Below are positions 17,611-26,606 of a stretch of 45,627 bases of DNA, piece after piece. The DNA comes from an uncultured Paracoccaceae bacterium (lineage in GTDB: Bacteria; Pseudomonadota; Alphaproteobacteria; Rhodobacterales; Rhodobacteraceae). How positions within the stretch are numbered: position 1 is the first letter of the stretch; each line of letters begins with the position of its first letter. Below the pieces are notes generated by a model that was not told the DNA's origin, searched no databases, and saw nothing but the letters and a program-made list of their open reading frames with translations. The stretch lies in NCBI GenBank assembly GCA_947501025.1, contig CANMUM010000014.1, forward strand, positions 1 to 45,627, written 5' to 3'. The position numbers and the translations under genes are program-made.

Positions 17611-18671
17611 GAAATCTTGCGATGTCATTTTTTATGTCAGTATTGGCGAGCCCTCTTCTGGCAGAATCTCATTATTGTTATGAGAAAACCTATTCGCCAG
17701 AGCATATGACAGGAAATCCTAATCAACTTGTTACTGAGTTTTATATGGCGATTGAAAATCCCGCGCTAAAAAGTGAGAGCAATGGCATTACAGCTGTCAC
17801 ATCCCTGCGTCTGCGTGATCGCTTTACGGATTTCGGATCGTCTCTTGGGTGTTATCCCTCAGAAAATGGCGAATATGAATGCGCTTCATTTGTGGATGGT
17901 GGTGATGATGTCGCGCTTTGGTTGAGTGATTTGGGCGCGCCCGTTCTGAATGCCAGATCTCAGGGCTTTGTCGTTCGGGCGAGGCAACAAGATATTGCTA
18001 TAAACTGGTTTGATGTTTTAGACGAAGGAGAGGATGAAACCATATTTAAGTTGGAACAGGTGCCATTTTCGCGCTGCCGCCAATATTTTAATGAACATAT
18101 ATATGGTTTTGAGGGTGAATATTTTGAATTTCAAGGCCGCAAAGTCTTAGGAAAATCTCACTCAACTGTAAGTTATTATGATAATGTTAGTTGGGACGGT
18201 GAATGGATACGTGTTGATAAGGGCGCTATTGGAGTTGAATGGATTGATCCTGAAATGGGAGAAAGCACGTTTGAAAAACAATGTTATAAGCCGAATGCAA
18301 TCCACCAGAAATGGCTGGAGATGGGGGTCAAGGGCATTGCTTATCTTAACGAGATTTCCTATGTTGATCAACCATCTGAATCGGCATTGATAATTGATGT
18401 GCTAGGTGAAGAGGAGCCGAAAGTGTACGTTTTTTTTGGTTCATGTGGAAATGAGTTAGACCCAGTCGATGATATGGGTGGTCAGCTTAATTGCGGATAT
18501 GTCGGCGACAGGGATTTTCGTAACCAAAATATAATTTTGGATATGGATGTTGTCCTAGGTATTGTTAATAAACCCGTTGGAGCGCTTGACTTAGAAACTT
18601 GGGGTCTTAAAGGCTCAGTATTAATGGTGCCTACTGAGATGGAATTTTGTGATGAATCCCTACAAAAATGA
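17607..18671 (+). CDS. Exported protein of unknown function (354 residues)
   Basis: A classical signal peptide is visible (MRNLAMSFFMSVLASPLLA, cleavage before ES). The mature part has scattered cysteines (for example SHYCYEKTY, LGCYPSENGEYECA, FSRCRQYF, KQCYKPN, NCGYVGDR) that could form disulfides in the periplasm. I see no known domain or catalytic motif. The start overlaps the stop of the GFA gene (ATGA), so it belongs to the soxB operon by position. It should be regarded as a candidate periplasmic partner only. Confidence 0.7.
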   Translation: MRNLAMSFFMSVLASPLLAESHYCYEKTYSPEHMTGNPNQLVTEFYMAIENPALKSESNGITAVTSLRLRDRFTDFGSSLGCYPSENGEYECASFVDGGDDVALWLSDLGAPVLNARSQGFVVRARQQDIAINWFDVLDEGEDETIFKLEQVPFSRCRQYFNEHIYGFEGEYFEFQGRKVLGKSHSTVSYYDNVSWDGEWIRVDKGAIGVEWIDPEMGESTFEKQCYKPNAIHQKWLEMGVKGIAYLNEISYVDQPSESALIIDVLGEEEPKVYVFFGSCGNELDPVDDMGGQLNCGYVGDRDFRNQNIILDMDVVLGIVNKPVGALDLETWGLKGSVLMVPTEMEFCDESLQK

Positions 18672-18737
18672 TGGTATTTCTAAACAATATAAATTCAGTT
18701 ATTTAGCGCTGATTAAAAATATTAAGGAATAACTTAA

Positions 18738-20015
18738 ATGATGCGCAAAGGTAAATCTCTTGCAGATCAATCAATGATGATTTCTACGCCGATTCCCTTG
18801 GCGGCGCTTGGTGCGGGCGGTGTTGGTAAGGACTTTCAGCCCCCAAGATATTTGCCAACACATAAGCTGAATAAACAAATGAATGCGCCTATGGTCAAAG
18901 AGGGCGATTGGTTTCGGCCGCGTTGTTTTCCACATAAGGGCGAAACGCATTGGCGGCAAGCTTGTGATCGTGAAGTTGGTTATGTGCGCAATCACGTCGG
19001 TGTTTGTGATGTGAGTTCGCTTGGCAAAATCAACATTAAAGGCCAAGATGCCGCTGCCTTTTTGGATATGGTTTATACAAGCAAAATGTCGAGCCTTGAA
19101 CTTGGCCGCATAGTCTATGGATTGATGCTGCGCGAAGATGGTTTCGTGCTGGAAAATGGCACATGTACGCGTCTAGCCGAGAACCATTTTTTGATCACAA
19201 CAACTGCGATTGCTGAAAAAGATGTAATGGCGCATCTCGAATTTGTGCACCAATCTTTGGCAACACCTTTGGATGTCAGCTTTATCTCAGTCACGGATGA
19301 TTTCGCTCAATTCGCTGTTGCGGGGCCAAAGTCACGGGAGCTACTTGAGCAATTATTAAGAATTGACTTAAATAATGAAATCCTTCCATTTTTGGCAGTC
19401 ATGGATGTGATTGTGAGTGATGTGAAAGCCAAACTCTTCCGCATCTCTTTTTCTGGAGAATTGGGTTATGAGATCTCGGTTCCACGCAAATATGGCGATG
19501 GCTTAATGCGCGAACTTATAAAATTGGCGCAGGAAATGGCGGGCGGTATTTACGGTCTTGAGGCATTAAATGTGCTGCGTATTGAAAAAGGTTTTGTCAA
19601 TCATAGGGAGATTGATGGTCGGGTAACGGCTGATGATTTGGGCAAGAGCGCATTGATCTCTCCGAATAAAGACTGCGTTGGCAAGATTATGGCAGCGCGT
19701 GTTGGTTTGCATGGCGCGCATCGCGGTCAACTTGTAGGCTTGCGCCCATGCGCGGCGGTTAAGAAACTTTTGGCGGGATCGGTAATGGTTGAGCAAGGCG
19801 AAAAGCCCATTCGCGAAAATCTCAAGGGCCATGTGACATCCGTATGCTATTCACCGACTATGGGTCAAATGATCGGTCTTGGTTTTGTGAAAAACGGACG
19901 CGCGCGTCTTGGCGAGAAAATCAGGGCTGTAGATTTGGTGCGTGATTTTGATACGCTTTGTGAAATCGTCGATCCTGTCTTCTATGATAAAGAGGGAGTG
20001 AAGCTCCGTGGGTGA
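18738..20015 (+). CDS. SoxA-like protein consisting only of the C-terminal aminomethyltransferase half
   Basis: The 425 residues correspond to the C-terminal half of sarcosine oxidase alpha, a GcvT-like tetrahydrofolate-binding module that captures the C1 unit. Matching stretches are TPIPLAALGAGGVGKDFQPP, RNHVGVCDVSSLGKINIKG, RIVYGLMLREDGFVLENGT, FRISFSGELGYEISVP and EALNVLRIEKGFVNHREIDG. Intact SoxA is roughly 1000 residues with an N-terminal ferredoxin-like and NAD/FAD half. No such coding sequence fits upstream, where 17607-18671 is unrelated. The start is at ATGATG with AAGGA upstream, so this is a free-standing short form. DmdA and GcvT are alternatives but fit less well. Confidence 0.8.
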   Translation: MMRKGKSLADQSMMISTPIPLAALGAGGVGKDFQPPRYLPTHKLNKQMNAPMVKEGDWFRPRCFPHKGETHWRQACDREVGYVRNHVGVCDVSSLGKINIKGQDAAAFLDMVYTSKMSSLELGRIVYGLMLREDGFVLENGTCTRLAENHFLITTTAIAEKDVMAHLEFVHQSLATPLDVSFISVTDDFAQFAVAGPKSRELLEQLLRIDLNNEILPFLAVMDVIVSDVKAKLFRISFSGELGYEISVPRKYGDGLMRELIKLAQEMAGGIYGLEALNVLRIEKGFVNHREIDGRVTADDLGKSALISPNKDCVGKIMAARVGLHGAHRGQLVGLRPCAAVKKLLAGSVMVEQGEKPIRENLKGHVTSVCYSPTMGQMIGLGFVKNGRARLGEKIRAVDLVRDFDTLCEIVDPVFYDKEGVKLRG

Positions 20016-20114
20016 TGATTTTGGCCTCAAAAGGGTGGGGAGGGTGATTCAGAGTTGTGTTAAATCGGCCAAGGGTGATATCGTAAGCGTCAAGTAAAGT
20101 GTTGCCGCGCAAGA

Positions 20115-20744
20115 TTAACCCGCTTCACCGATTGCCCGTTTGAAATTCTCGACACCTTGCGCGCCTGATGTTGCGAATTTTTGATTGAAGATCATTGTTG
20201 GCACGCCTGACACACCTTGGCTTTGCCAATAGGCAATCTCATCATTTACATCTTTGGCAAATGTGCCTTTATCAAGCGCTTCACGAGCAGAAGTTTCATC
20301 AAGCCCTAGATCACGTACAATCCCAACCAATATATCCGTATTCGCATAATCAAGCCCGTCGCGGAAAAACGCTTGAAGCAGTGCGAATTTAAGCTCGGTT
20401 TGTTTACCTGAATTTTCAGCCCATTTGATCAGTTGATGACCTTTGAGGCTCGAATAAACTTTCTTGCCTTTGGGATAATTGAACTCAAATCCAAATGGAG
20501 CCCCCATCGACGTAATATTTGCAAACATATTGTCACAGGCCGCTTCATCATGGCCATATTTGCGATTGAGATTTGCGCGCAGATCAAGCCCGTCATTGCC
20601 CACGGCAGGGTTGATATCATAAGGATGCCAATGGATGTCAGCTTTTTGCCCAAGCTCTTCAAGAGCGGCATTGAGTTGCAAATACCCGATGGCGCAAAAT
20701 GGGCAGGAAATGTCGGAGACAATGTCGATGCGTAAATTATCCAT
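20115..20744 (-). CDS. DsbA-family (FrnE-like) thiol oxidoreductase
   Basis: About 209 residues from ATG 20744. The thioredoxin-like fold has an active-site motif SCPFCAIG (CPFC near the N-terminus), a large helical insertion, and the cis-proline loop GVSGVPTMIF near residue 180. No signal peptide is visible, so it is a cytoplasmic FrnE/2-hydroxychromene-carboxylate-isomerase type rather than periplasmic DsbA. A longer frame begins at TTG 20762, but no ribosome-binding site precedes it, whereas TAAGAAAG precedes the ATG. It converges with the SoxA-like gene. Confidence 0.85.
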   Translation of the reverse strand: MDNLRIDIVSDISCPFCAIGYLQLNAALEELGQKADIHWHPYDINPAVGNDGLDLRANLNRKYGHDEAACDNMFANITSMGAPFGFEFNYPKGKKVYSSLKGHQLIKWAENSGKQTELKFALLQAFFRDGLDYANTDILVGIVRDLGLDETSAREALDKGTFAKDVNDEIAYWQSQGVSGVPTMIFNQKFATSGAQGVENFKRAIGEAG

Positions 20745-20825
20745 ATAGGCTTTCTTACTCAAAATTAGAATGAGTGCAAGAGTGGGCTAGCTATGCTTGT
20801 GAATCAAGAATATTCAGGCTAGATT

Positions 20826-21500
20826 TTGGAAATGAAAAATTGGATTGCAAAATATAAAAATCTGAGTGGTTTTACGAAATTCATATATGCTTGTGCACTT
20901 GTGCCGATGATTCTCGGTTCGTTGAGTTTTTCTACCTTTATGTTTTTCCGCCTGGTTTTTCCTGGCATATATGCGCCTGTATCAGCTGCGATGTATGGTG
21001 GCATAATAGCGATTTTTTTAGGCTTGGCTTTGATTGTTATTGCCTTATTGACGATGGTTCTTGGGCGCGCCAAAATGAGTAAGGATGTATTTTCGAAGTT
21101 CATTGGCTTGACTATTGTGAATTTTGTATTGGTTTTTTTGTATATTTATTGTGTGATTGGAATTGTAAAGTTTACAAAAAGATACCCACCATCGGTTCAC
21201 GTTCAAAATTGTTTAAATAAAGATGTGCTGATTGCGTACTCAGCTGATGGTTTTCGCGAAGAGAAAACGATCGAGGCAGACGGATATAGTAATCAGTATT
21301 TTGAAGCAAAAAACTATGAACGTATTGAGCTTTTGTTTGATGGTCAGAGATATGAGATTTTTGAAAATACGAATAAACGTATTTATACGAAAATAAATTT
21401 AATAATTACCCCCAAAGGCCAGCTGGCTAGTCACAATGTATATAGCCTAGATTGTTTGGAGTTAGGCCAAAATATCAAAATTATGGAGTCCATGAAGTGA
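20826..21500 (+). CDS. Membrane protein of unknown function (about 224 residues)
   Basis: Three hydrophobic helices fill residues 20-125 (FIYACALVPMILGSLSFSTF, AMYGGIIAIFLGLALIVIAL, FIGLTIVNFVLVFLYIYCVI). A C-terminal soluble domain of about 95 residues follows, rich in Tyr, Asn and Glu. No family is recognised. Two starts are possible: TTG 20826 with AGG 7 bases upstream, or ATG 20832. It appears to be a single gene with no strong link to its neighbours. Confidence 0.65.
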   Translation: MEMKNWIAKYKNLSGFTKFIYACALVPMILGSLSFSTFMFFRLVFPGIYAPVSAAMYGGIIAIFLGLALIVIALLTMVLGRAKMSKDVFSKFIGLTIVNFVLVFLYIYCVIGIVKFTKRYPPSVHVQNCLNKDVLIAYSADGFREEKTIEADGYSNQYFEAKNYERIELLFDGQRYEIFENTNKRIYTKINLIITPKGQLASHNVYSLDCLELGQNIKIMESMK

Positions 21501-21697
21501 AGTTTTGGGATAAAAGATAGGATTGGCTAAAATTATGGTTCCAATCTGAACGCGAAATTTCTTATCCGAAACAGATGCCGCTACAAGTGTCGAAAATTGC
21601 GAATATATGTCGTTTTTTAGCTCCCATTTCGGGCGTTTCCCTGCCACAAAGATACAAATTCGGTTTACCGATCACATAAAATTATCTCGAGGAAAAA

Positions 21698-23374
21698 ATG
21701 GCCGTGAAAACAGATATTGAAATCGCACGTGCTGCGCAAAAGAAAAAAATTCAAGTCATTGGCGATCGTCTGGGCATAGCCGAAGATGATTTATTGCCAT
21801 TTGGTCATGACAAGGCGAAAGTTTCAGCGGATTTTATCCAATCGGTACAAAATCGTGAAAATGGCAAATTGATTTTGGTCACAGCGATCAATCCAACACC
21901 TGCGGGGGAGGGTAAGACAACGACGACGGTTGGCCTTGGCGATGGCCTGAATGCTATCGGCAAAAAAGCGATGGTGTGTATTCGTGAGGCATCGCTTGGC
22001 CCTTGTTTTGGTATGAAGGGCGGCGCTGCTGGCGGGGGGTATGCGCAAGTTGTGCCCATGGAAGATATGAACCTACATTTCACAGGTGATTTTCATGCGA
22101 TTACATCAGCGCATAATCTTTTAAGCGCGATGATTGATAATCATATTTATTGGGGGAATGCGCTTGAGATTGATGAGCGCCGCGTGGTTTGGCGCCGCGT
22201 TATGGATATGAATGATCGCGCCCTACGTGATGTGGTGACGTCACTTGGTGGGGTTGCAAATGGCTTCCCACGTCAAACAGGTTTCGACATTACGGTAGCT
22301 TCAGAAGTTATGGCGATCTTATGTCTTGCGATTGATCTTGATGATCTACGCCAACGTTTAGGTGATATTATCGTCGCTTATACACGTGATAAATCGCCCA
22401 TTTATGCGCGCGATATGAAAGCGCATGAAGCCATGGCGGTGCTGTTGCAACAAGCCATCCAACCGAACCTCGTGCAAACGCTTGAGAACAATCCTGCTTT
22501 TGTTCATGGCGGGCCTTTCGCGAATATCGCGCATGGTTGCAACTCGGTTATCGCCACCACAACGGCGCTAAAAATCGCTGATTATGTGGTCACAGAGGCA
22601 GGTTTTGGCGCGGATCTTGGCGCAGAGAAATTTATGGATATCAAATGTCGCAAAGTTGGAATCGCGCCTGATGCGGTTGTTTTGGTGGCCACGGTTCGGG
22701 CGCTTAAGATGAATGGTGGCGTGACAAAAGATGATTTAGGTGCTGAAAATATTGATGCGGTCATTAAGGGCTGTGCGAATTTGGGACGTCATATTGAAAA
22801 CATCAAAAGCTATGGGGTTCCAGTCGTTGTTGCGATCAATCATTTTATAAATGACACGGATGAAGAAGTTGCTGCCATCAAAACATTTGTCGAATCTGTA
22901 GGTTCGGAAGCCTATCTGTGTAAGCACTGGGCACATGGTTCAGAGGGTATAAAAGATCTTGCCGAGCGGGTTGCTCAAATCGCCGATACCGGCATTTCGA
23001 ATTTCAACACTTTGTATCCAGATGATATGCCGTTATTTGAAAAAATCGAAACCATTGCAAAACGGATTTACCGCGCTGATGAAGTTTTGGCTGACAGCAA
23101 AATCCGTACGCAACTCAAAGAATGGGAAAATCAAGGCTATGGCAAATTGCCGATTTGCATGGCCAAAACGCAGTATAGTTTTACAACCGATCCTACACGC
23201 CGCGGCGCACCAACTGGGCATTCATTGCCTGTGCGCGAAGTGCGTTTAAGTGCAGGTGCTGGTTTTGTGGTCGTGATTTGTGGTGAAGTTATGACTATGC
23301 CAGGGCTGCCGCGAAAACCGTCTGCCGAAACGATTATGCTCAATGAATCAGGCGAAATTGAAGGACTGTTTTAA
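21698..23374 (+). CDS. fhs: Formate--tetrahydrofolate ligase
   Basis: At 558 residues this is the normal length for Fhs, which makes 10-formyl-tetrahydrofolate from formate, ATP and THF. The ATP-binding loop [18 protein letters not shown] is near residues 67-84. Other conserved segments are [49 protein letters not shown] and VAINHF. AGGA lies 6 bases before the ATG. With folD nearby and the SoxA/SoxB-like genes upstream, it forms a folate one-carbon set: methyl groups oxidised to methylene-THF, FolD interconversion, and Fhs linking to formate. About 195 bases of leader precede it without an obvious riboswitch fold. Confidence 0.97.
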   Translation: MAVKTDIEIARAAQKKKIQVIGDRLGIAEDDLLPFGHDKAKVSADFIQSVQNRENGKLILVTAINPTPAGEGKTTTTVGLGDGLNAIGKKAMVCIREASLGPCFGMKGGAAGGGYAQVVPMEDMNLHFTGDFHAITSAHNLLSAMIDNHIYWGNALEIDERRVVWRRVMDMNDRALRDVVTSLGGVANGFPRQTGFDITVASEVMAILCLAIDLDDLRQRLGDIIVAYTRDKSPIYARDMKAHEAMAVLLQQAIQPNLVQTLENNPAFVHGGPFANIAHGCNSVIATTTALKIADYVVTEAGFGADLGAEKFMDIKCRKVGIAPDAVVLVATVRALKMNGGVTKDDLGAENIDAVIKGCANLGRHIENIKSYGVPVVVAINHFINDTDEEVAAIKTFVESVGSEAYLCKHWAHGSEGIKDLAERVAQIADTGISNFNTLYPDDMPLFEKIETIAKRIYRADEVLADSKIRTQLKEWENQGYGKLPICMAKTQYSFTTDPTRRGAPTGHSLPVREVRLSAGAGFVVVICGEVMTMPGLPRKPSAETIMLNESGEIEGLF

Positions 23375-23448
23375 TTTTTTTATAATTTTGCGACGGAATG
23401 TGCTTAGCGATGCGTTAAAGAGTTGAACACAAACAAAAGGATAATATC

Positions 23449-23775
23449 GTGATTCAGAAAATAATGATCAGTACAGCTTTCTTGGTTTCTACATTGGGTG
23501 CAACAATGGTTGTCGCTCAAGAGGGTCCAGGGCGTCCAATGGGTAACCCGCTTGAATCCTTAGATCTAACAGAAGCACAGATGGAGGCTTGTATGCCAAA
23601 GCCTGAGCAGCCTGCGGAAAAACCTGCCGAAGGTGAGCGTCCTGAGCCACCACAAATTGACACTGCCGAGCTTGCATCTTGTTTGCAAAGCAATGGTGCG
23701 GATGTGACGGAAGCTCAAATTCAAGAAGCGCTTGAAAGTCATAGAGCTGAACGTCCTGAGCCTCCACAATCATAA
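23449..23775 (+). CDS. Small exported two-cysteine protein, first of a tandem pair
   Basis: The GTG start has AAAGG 8 bases upstream. The product of 108 residues has a signal peptide (MIQKIMISTAFLVSTLGATMVVAQ), then NPLESLDLTEAQMEACMPKP, a proline/glutamate-rich linker, and LASCLQSNGADVTEAQIQEAL. The two TEAQ segments are weakly repeated and each carries one cysteine, suggesting a disulfide-linked helical hairpin. The next gene encodes the same pattern. No family is recognised. The ORF is supported by the conserved pair and by the composition of its product. Confidence 0.7.
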   Translation: MIQKIMISTAFLVSTLGATMVVAQEGPGRPMGNPLESLDLTEAQMEACMPKPEQPAEKPAEGERPEPPQIDTAELASCLQSNGADVTEAQIQEALESHRAERPEPPQS

Positions 23776-23863
23776 CAATAAGTTTAGATATAATTGTAGA
23801 ACTTGTGCTGGCATTTTTTGTTATGTAAACAAGTTCCGCATAATGTAAATTAAGGAGCATGAA

Positions 23864-24145
23864 ATGATAAAATTTGTTACAGGAACTGCGATTATGATGT
23901 TGGCGCTTGGTGCATGTCAAGAACAAAGCCGCGGTGGTCAAGGCGGCGGAGAAGGAAGGCAAAATCCTTTAGCATCACTTGGTGTTACAGAAGCACAGAT
24001 GGATGCATGTAAGCCAACAGAGCGTCCAGCTCAAGGCGCAGACACATCAACACTGGTAAGCTGTTTGCAATCACAAGGTGCGAGTGTGACGCAGGCGCAA
24101 GTCGATGCGGCGATTTCGTCAAGAGGCCCACGCTCACAATCATAA
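23864..24145 (+). CDS. Small lipoprotein paralogue of the preceding gene
   Basis: AAGGAG precedes the ATG. The 93-residue product has a lipoprotein signal with a lipobox-like LGAC (Cys17). It then carries the same block as its neighbour: NPLASLGVTEAQMDACKPTE and LVSCLQSQGASVTQAQVDAA. The Pro/Glu linker is shorter, and a glycine-rich segment (GGQGGGEG) follows the lipidated cysteine. It is probably anchored in a membrane facing the periplasm. A strong terminator ends the transcript 30 bases downstream. Function unknown. Confidence 0.72.
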   Translation: MIKFVTGTAIMMLALGACQEQSRGGQGGGEGRQNPLASLGVTEAQMDACKPTERPAQGADTSTLVSCLQSQGASVTQAQVDAAISSRGPRSQS

Positions 24146-24175
24146 AATAAATAATGTGAATTTCACATGATTATC

Positions 24176-24215
24176 AAGCTAGGTGAGTTTCTATAATGGC
24201 TCACCTAGCTTTTTT
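24176..24215 (+). terminator. Rho-independent terminator after the two-cysteine protein pair
   Basis: A perfect 12-bp stem, AAGCTAGGTGAG with CTCACCTAGCTT, surrounds a 12-nt loop and runs into TTTTTT at 24210-24215. Confidence 0.93.
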
Positions 24216-24308
24216 GTTCCAAAGCAGGATTCATTACACGGCCGATTTATCCAAATGGAATTTATCTTGATGCTTGAATTGATAAGATAATCGGCATAGG
24301 TAGGTGGC

Positions 24309-24623
24309 ATGAAAAAAGAACCTAATGATTGCCGAGATATGGCTGAGTTGCGCGTAGAAATTGATCGGGTCGATAGTGAAATTATGGCTATGCTTGCTAA
24401 GCGCGTTGCCTATATTGATCGGGCTGCGGAAATTAAGGCGCCAATTGGCTTGCCTGCGCGCTTAGATGACCGAGTAGAAGAAGTGGCACAAAATGCCCGT
24501 AAAAATGCTCTTGCCAAGGGTTTTGATGCCGATCTTGCTGAAAAAATATGGCGTGAAATGATCGAATGGTCAATTGCGCGTGAAGATAAAAAACTGGGTA
24601 TCAAAGTTGAGCCAGAAGAATAG
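24309..24623 (+). CDS. Chorismate mutase, AroQ type
   Basis: This 104-residue all-helical protein has the AroQ pattern. The first helix LRVEIDRVDSEIMAMLAKRVAYI carries the active-site arginine near its start. AAEIKAPIGLPARLDDRVEEV contains the conserved lysine and the R-x3-R/E segment. A final helix is KIWREMIEWSIARE. It converts chorismate to prephenate for phenylalanine and tyrosine synthesis; isochorismate-pyruvate lyase activity is a less likely alternative in this fold. It follows the terminator at 24176-24215 and begins a unit with the small membrane protein and folD. AGGTAGG lies ahead of the ATG. Confidence 0.85.
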   Translation: MKKEPNDCRDMAELRVEIDRVDSEIMAMLAKRVAYIDRAAEIKAPIGLPARLDDRVEEVAQNARKNALAKGFDADLAEKIWREMIEWSIAREDKKLGIKVEPEE

Positions 24624-24642
24624 CCGCCAGAAAATTTACTTC

Positions 24643-24864
24643 ATGATGTCCATTTTGGTGCTTTCATTTATCATTTTGCTTATTGTGACCTTTGGGTTGA
24701 TAATATTGATTGTTGATCATTTCGGTGCAAATTATCTTCCATTATGGTTGATTGTGATTGTCATGCTATCAATGACTTTGGTACTCAGAATTGTATTTAG
24801 GATAGCTTTGAATAAGCTCCATGCGAGATTAAAAGACTCGAATGAAATGAGAGGAAAGATATGA
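24643..24864 (+). CDS. Small two-helix membrane protein between aroQ and folD
   Basis: From ATG 24643 the product of 73 residues is almost entirely two transmembrane helices ([20 protein letters not shown] and [20 protein letters not shown]) with a short basic C-terminus. The open frame extends back to GTG 24574, overlapping aroQ. That extension is basic and polar, so I prefer the ATG or a TTG at 24607. Its stop overlaps the folD start (ATGA), so it probably couples translation between aroQ and folD. Function unknown. Confidence 0.55.
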   Translation: MMSILVLSFIILLIVTFGLIILIVDHFGANYLPLWLIVIVMLSMTLVLRIVFRIALNKLHARLKDSNEMRGKI

Positions 24865-25763
24865 CGGCAACAATCATTGACGGAAAAGAATTCGCGGCCA
24901 AAGTCCGTGGCCAAGTTGCTGAATATGTCAGTAAAATCAAAGAATCTCATTTGATTGTCCCTGGGCTTGCGGTTGTCTTGGTGGGTGAAGACCCAGCCTC
25001 AGAAGTTTATGTTCGCTCCAAAGGCAAAATGACCAAGGAAGTGGGCATGAAATCTGTCGAGCATAAATTGCCTGCTGATGTCTCAAAAGAAGATCTTTAC
25101 GCCCTTATCGATAAGTTGAATGCGGATCCCACAATTAATGGTATCTTATGCCAGTTTCCTGTACCAGATCATCTTAGTGAGCGTGATATTGTTGCGCGTA
25201 TTGACCCCGCCAAGGATGTGGACGGTCTTCACGTACTTAATGTAGGTCTATTGGCTAGTGGGCAAAAAGCTATGGTGAGCTGTACGCCTTTGGGATGCTT
25301 GATGCTTTTGCGCGAATCTCTTGGAGATCTCACAGGTAAAAACGCGGTTGTTCTGGGTCGCTCTAACCTTGTGGGCAAGCCCGTTGCTCAATTGCTTTTA
25401 CGTGATAGCTGCACCGTGACGATTGCACATTCTCGGACCCAGAACCTCGAAGATGTCGTGCGCAGCGCTGATATTGTTGTGGCTGCCGTGGGGCGCCAAG
25501 AATTTGTTAAAGGCAGTTGGCTTAAAGAGGGTGCAACAGTGATTGATGTGGGTATCAACCGTATAGCCGCGCCTGAGCGTGGTGAGGGGAAAATGCGTTT
25601 GGTTGGTGATGTGCATTTTGAAAGTGCTGCGCAGCATGCTGGCGCGATTACGCCTGTTCCTGGTGGGGTTGGTCCCATGACCATCGCATGCTTGCTTGCC
25701 AATACATTAACTGCATTTTGTCGAGCAAATGATCTCCCTGAGCCAAAAGGCTTAACAGCTTAA
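24861..25763 (+). CDS. folD: Bifunctional methylene-THF dehydrogenase/methenyl-THF cyclohydrolase FolD
   Basis: At 300 residues it has the standard FolD architecture. Conserved features are [18 protein letters not shown] (the catalytic Tyr and Lys of YxxxK), [25 protein letters not shown], the nucleotide-binding [15 protein letters not shown], and [18 protein letters not shown]. It interconverts 5,10-methylene-THF and 10-formyl-THF, linking sarcosine-type demethylation and Fhs in this neighbourhood. It is coupled by a 4-bp overlap to the small membrane protein gene. Confidence 0.97.
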   Translation: MTATIIDGKEFAAKVRGQVAEYVSKIKESHLIVPGLAVVLVGEDPASEVYVRSKGKMTKEVGMKSVEHKLPADVSKEDLYALIDKLNADPTINGILCQFPVPDHLSERDIVARIDPAKDVDGLHVLNVGLLASGQKAMVSCTPLGCLMLLRESLGDLTGKNAVVLGRSNLVGKPVAQLLLRDSCTVTIAHSRTQNLEDVVRSADIVVAAVGRQEFVKGSWLKEGATVIDVGINRIAAPERGEGKMRLVGDVHFESAAQHAGAITPVPGGVGPMTIACLLANTLTAFCRANDLPEPKGLTA

Positions 25764-25847
25764 CCAATCGGTTTCGGCAATCATGTTTTGAACTTGAGGC
25801 AAGCTGTGCTTTGAGCTAGGTATTATTGAAAATAATTGGAGCCAAGC

Positions 25848-26555
25848 ATGAACCCACAACCTGCCTTTAGTTTTACCCTTTGGGGATTTCCAGTTTATGT
25901 GGAAAGCGCCAATCTGTTTTTATGTGGCCTTATTGGTCTGATGGCGGGTGCGTCGAGCGGCCCTGCAATTTATGGCGTTTTCGTTGCCTTTGTGCTTTTT
26001 ACATCTGTGTTTTTGCATGAATGTGGTCATGCATGGATGGCCTTGCGTATGGGCTCCAGAGTTATCGAAATGCGAATGACGGGAATGGGTGGATATGTGC
26101 GCCATAGTGGCGGCCTCTCGCATCCGCGTGCATTTATGATCACTCTTGCAGGTCCATTGGCAAATTTATTTATCGCTATTTTCATGTGGATATTGTTGAC
26201 AAAAATCCCGTCACTTCCCCCCTATGTCCGCTTGCTTGCGAGCGTTTATTTTAGCTGGAATATCATGTTGATGGTGTTCAATTTATTGCCTGTCATACCG
26301 CTTGATGGCGGTCACTTATTTCATCGTTTGCTTATGATGTTCTATTCGAGTTCGCGTAATGGTCGCGTTGTAGCAACCCGCAATTGGTTCAAAACGCCTG
26401 ATGAGATTGTGGGTGGAATAGGCGTTGCTTTTGCAATTGCGTGGATTCCGATGGTGTTTTTGATCTATAAATATTTTGGAATTTTACCGCTTTTTATGTT
26501 GCCGCTTCAATATAATTTAGCGCTTGCGAAGGGGCAGGCAAGAATACCTCTTTGA
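25848..26555 (+). CDS. M50-family membrane metalloprotease (site-2 protease-like)
   Basis: The polytopic protein of about 235 residues has zinc ligands HECGH (about residues 57-61) in a transmembrane helix and the downstream FNLLPVIPLDGGHL motif supplying the third ligand. GGYVRH and LAGPLANLFIAI are typical of the SpoIVFB/YdiL-like short M50 group, without a PDZ domain. It probably cleaves or processes membrane proteins; the substrate is unknown. The ATG at 25848 is selected because GGAG lies 7 bases upstream; the frame also allows TTG 25836. Confidence 0.85.
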   Translation: MNPQPAFSFTLWGFPVYVESANLFLCGLIGLMAGASSGPAIYGVFVAFVLFTSVFLHECGHAWMALRMGSRVIEMRMTGMGGYVRHSGGLSHPRAFMITLAGPLANLFIAIFMWILLTKIPSLPPYVRLLASVYFSWNIMLMVFNLLPVIPLDGGHLFHRLLMMFYSSSRNGRVVATRNWFKTPDEIVGGIGVAFAIAWIPMVFLIYKYFGILPLFMLPLQYNLALAKGQARIPL

Positions 26556-26606
26556 ACGACTTCATCTTTGTTAATTGAATAAAGCTTAATTTTTAAGAGC
26601 CTGTTT

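Noticed and set aside
18738-20015. DMSP demethylase DmdA or glycine-cleavage GcvT
   Set aside because: The N-terminal lead-in and the RNHVGVCDVSSLGK and RIVYGLMLREDGFV stretches follow the SoxA C-terminal half, and soxB lies upstream.
21501-21697. Folate riboswitch in the fhs leader
   Set aside because: I looked for a structured leader and saw no convincing conserved stem set; a covariance-model search would be needed to claim one.
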